From positions 1-5,561 of the forward strand of contig CAZXOC010000401.1 in NCBI GenBank assembly GCA_964642165.1: a stretch of DNA of 5,561 bases. The letters are read 5' to 3'. Position numbers and translations under genes: made by a program. The stretch is from CAYRVX01 sp964642165 (GTDB taxonomy: Bacteria > Planctomycetota > Phycisphaerae > SM23-33). This document shows positions 5,213-5,561 of the stretch, piece after piece; within the stretch, counting starts at the first letter, position 1, and each line of letters opens with the position of its first letter. The notes beneath the pieces are model-generated. The model did not search any database. It saw only the letters and a list, made by a program, of their open reading frames with translations, and had not been told where the DNA came from.

Positions 5213-5536
5213 TTACGGGAGGACCTTCTCCCCCTCGCGCCGGCCGATCTCGATGATGTGGGATGCGTCGTCCTCCCGCCACTGCTTCTCGCCGCACGGG
5301 AGGGGCTGAATCCCGCTGGCGTCTTCCGCGGCGACGTGCCAGAGGAGCATCGCGTCCTTGTGGGTGAATGGCTGATCGTATCGCGGCGAGACGACCAACA
5401 GGTCGATGTCGCTCCACTCGCCGGCCGTGCCCTTGGCCCATGAGCCGAAGATGACGCCGAACCGCACGTCGACGCCGCGCTGCTTTACCTTCCGGAGGAA
5501 GCCCCGCACGGTTTCTACAACGGCTGAATCAACCAT
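5213..5536 (-). CDS. Minimal nucleotidyltransferase-domain protein (MNT / MntA type)
   Basis: 107 residues. The signature GSWAKGTAGEWSDIDLLVVS (31-50) is the pol-beta-superfamily NTP_transf_2 motif GSxAxGxxxxxSDIDLLV, with D43 and D45 as the two metal-binding carboxylates. The C-terminus GEKQWREDDASHIIEIGRREG matches short standalone members that I recall from environmental bacteria. Such proteins are often antitoxins or modifiers (MntA) that AMPylate a HEPN RNase, or are orphans. In related sequences I recall an acidic residue in an (I/V)(E/D)P context as the third carboxylate; here the equivalent is GIQP (75-78) with Q77, so catalysis may be weakened. The ATG at 5536 has AGAAGG 9 nt upstream. 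No HEPN gene lies downstream; one could lie just past the right edge of the window. The gene is convergent with the PHP-like gene. Confidence 0.85.
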   Translation of the reverse strand: MVDSAVVETVRGFLRKVKQRGVDVRFGVIFGSWAKGTAGEWSDIDLLVVSPRYDQPFTHKDAMLLWHVAAEDASGIQPLPCGEKQWREDDASHIIEIGRREGEKVLP

Positions 5537-5561
5537 TCGAAGACACCTTCTGCCCGGCCGA

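Noticed and set aside
5166..5441. 91-codon minus-strand frame overlapping the nucleotidyltransferase gene
   Set aside because: It lies out of frame within a gene that has the complete GSxAxG...DID motif. Its own translation shows no domain and is Arg/Gly-rich.
1..5561. CRISPR array, tRNA/rRNA, insertion sequence or prophage
   Set aside because: No regularly spaced direct repeats, cloverleaf or rRNA-like stretches, transposase motifs or terminal inverted repeats were seen by eye on either strand.

Overview
The window is a GC-rich (roughly two-thirds G+C by eye) bacterial chromosomal fragment. It carries two runs of exactly 100 Ns (1673-1772 and 3564-3663), which looks like a scaffolded draft or metagenome assembly with gaps of unknown size. 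The gene content is a winged-helix regulator of the HTH_34 type linked to a CreD-like envelope protein, a Cys-rich DUF6485 protein, a DUF3604/PHP-fold protein and a minimal nucleotidyltransferase. This would suit a Planctomycetota (e.g. Phycisphaerae-like) genome or another GC-rich phylum, but that assignment is inferred from content and style and no marker gene is present.

Layout. On the minus strand, reading from about 3135 down to 199, lies a tightly packed five-gene operon: (1) a six-helix membrane protein, (2) a small three-helix membrane protein, (3) a winged-helix DNA-binding protein whose 3' end is lost in a gap, (4) a membrane protein of which only the last 46 residues survive after the gap, and (5) a CreD-like inner-membrane protein. 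Junctions are 4 nt apart, overlapping, or of the ATGA stop/start type, so the set is very probably co-transcribed and translationally coupled. A GC-rich hairpin sits just after the last stop codon, and 1-164 beyond it holds nothing I can call coding.

The 226-bp divergent intergenic region (3136-3361) contains an AT-richer island. In it, two perfect palindromes built from CTTTG/CAAAG half-sites overlap, 33 nt before the first operon gene. They are the best candidate operator for the operon's own winged-helix protein. On the plus side is a plausible sigma70-like promoter for a 64-residue protein with nine cysteines (DUF6485 type). After the second gap comes a 480-residue DUF3604/PHP-like putative metal-dependent hydrolase on the plus strand. 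It converges with a 107-residue nucleotidyltransferase-domain protein (MNT, the MntA type of MNT/HEPN modules) encoded on the minus strand at the right edge. No HEPN partner is visible in the window.

The most interesting unit is the regulator plus four-membrane-protein operon with its overlapping-palindrome operator: a self-contained, apparently autoregulated envelope module that uses a one-component regulator where E. coli creD is controlled by the CreBC two-component system.
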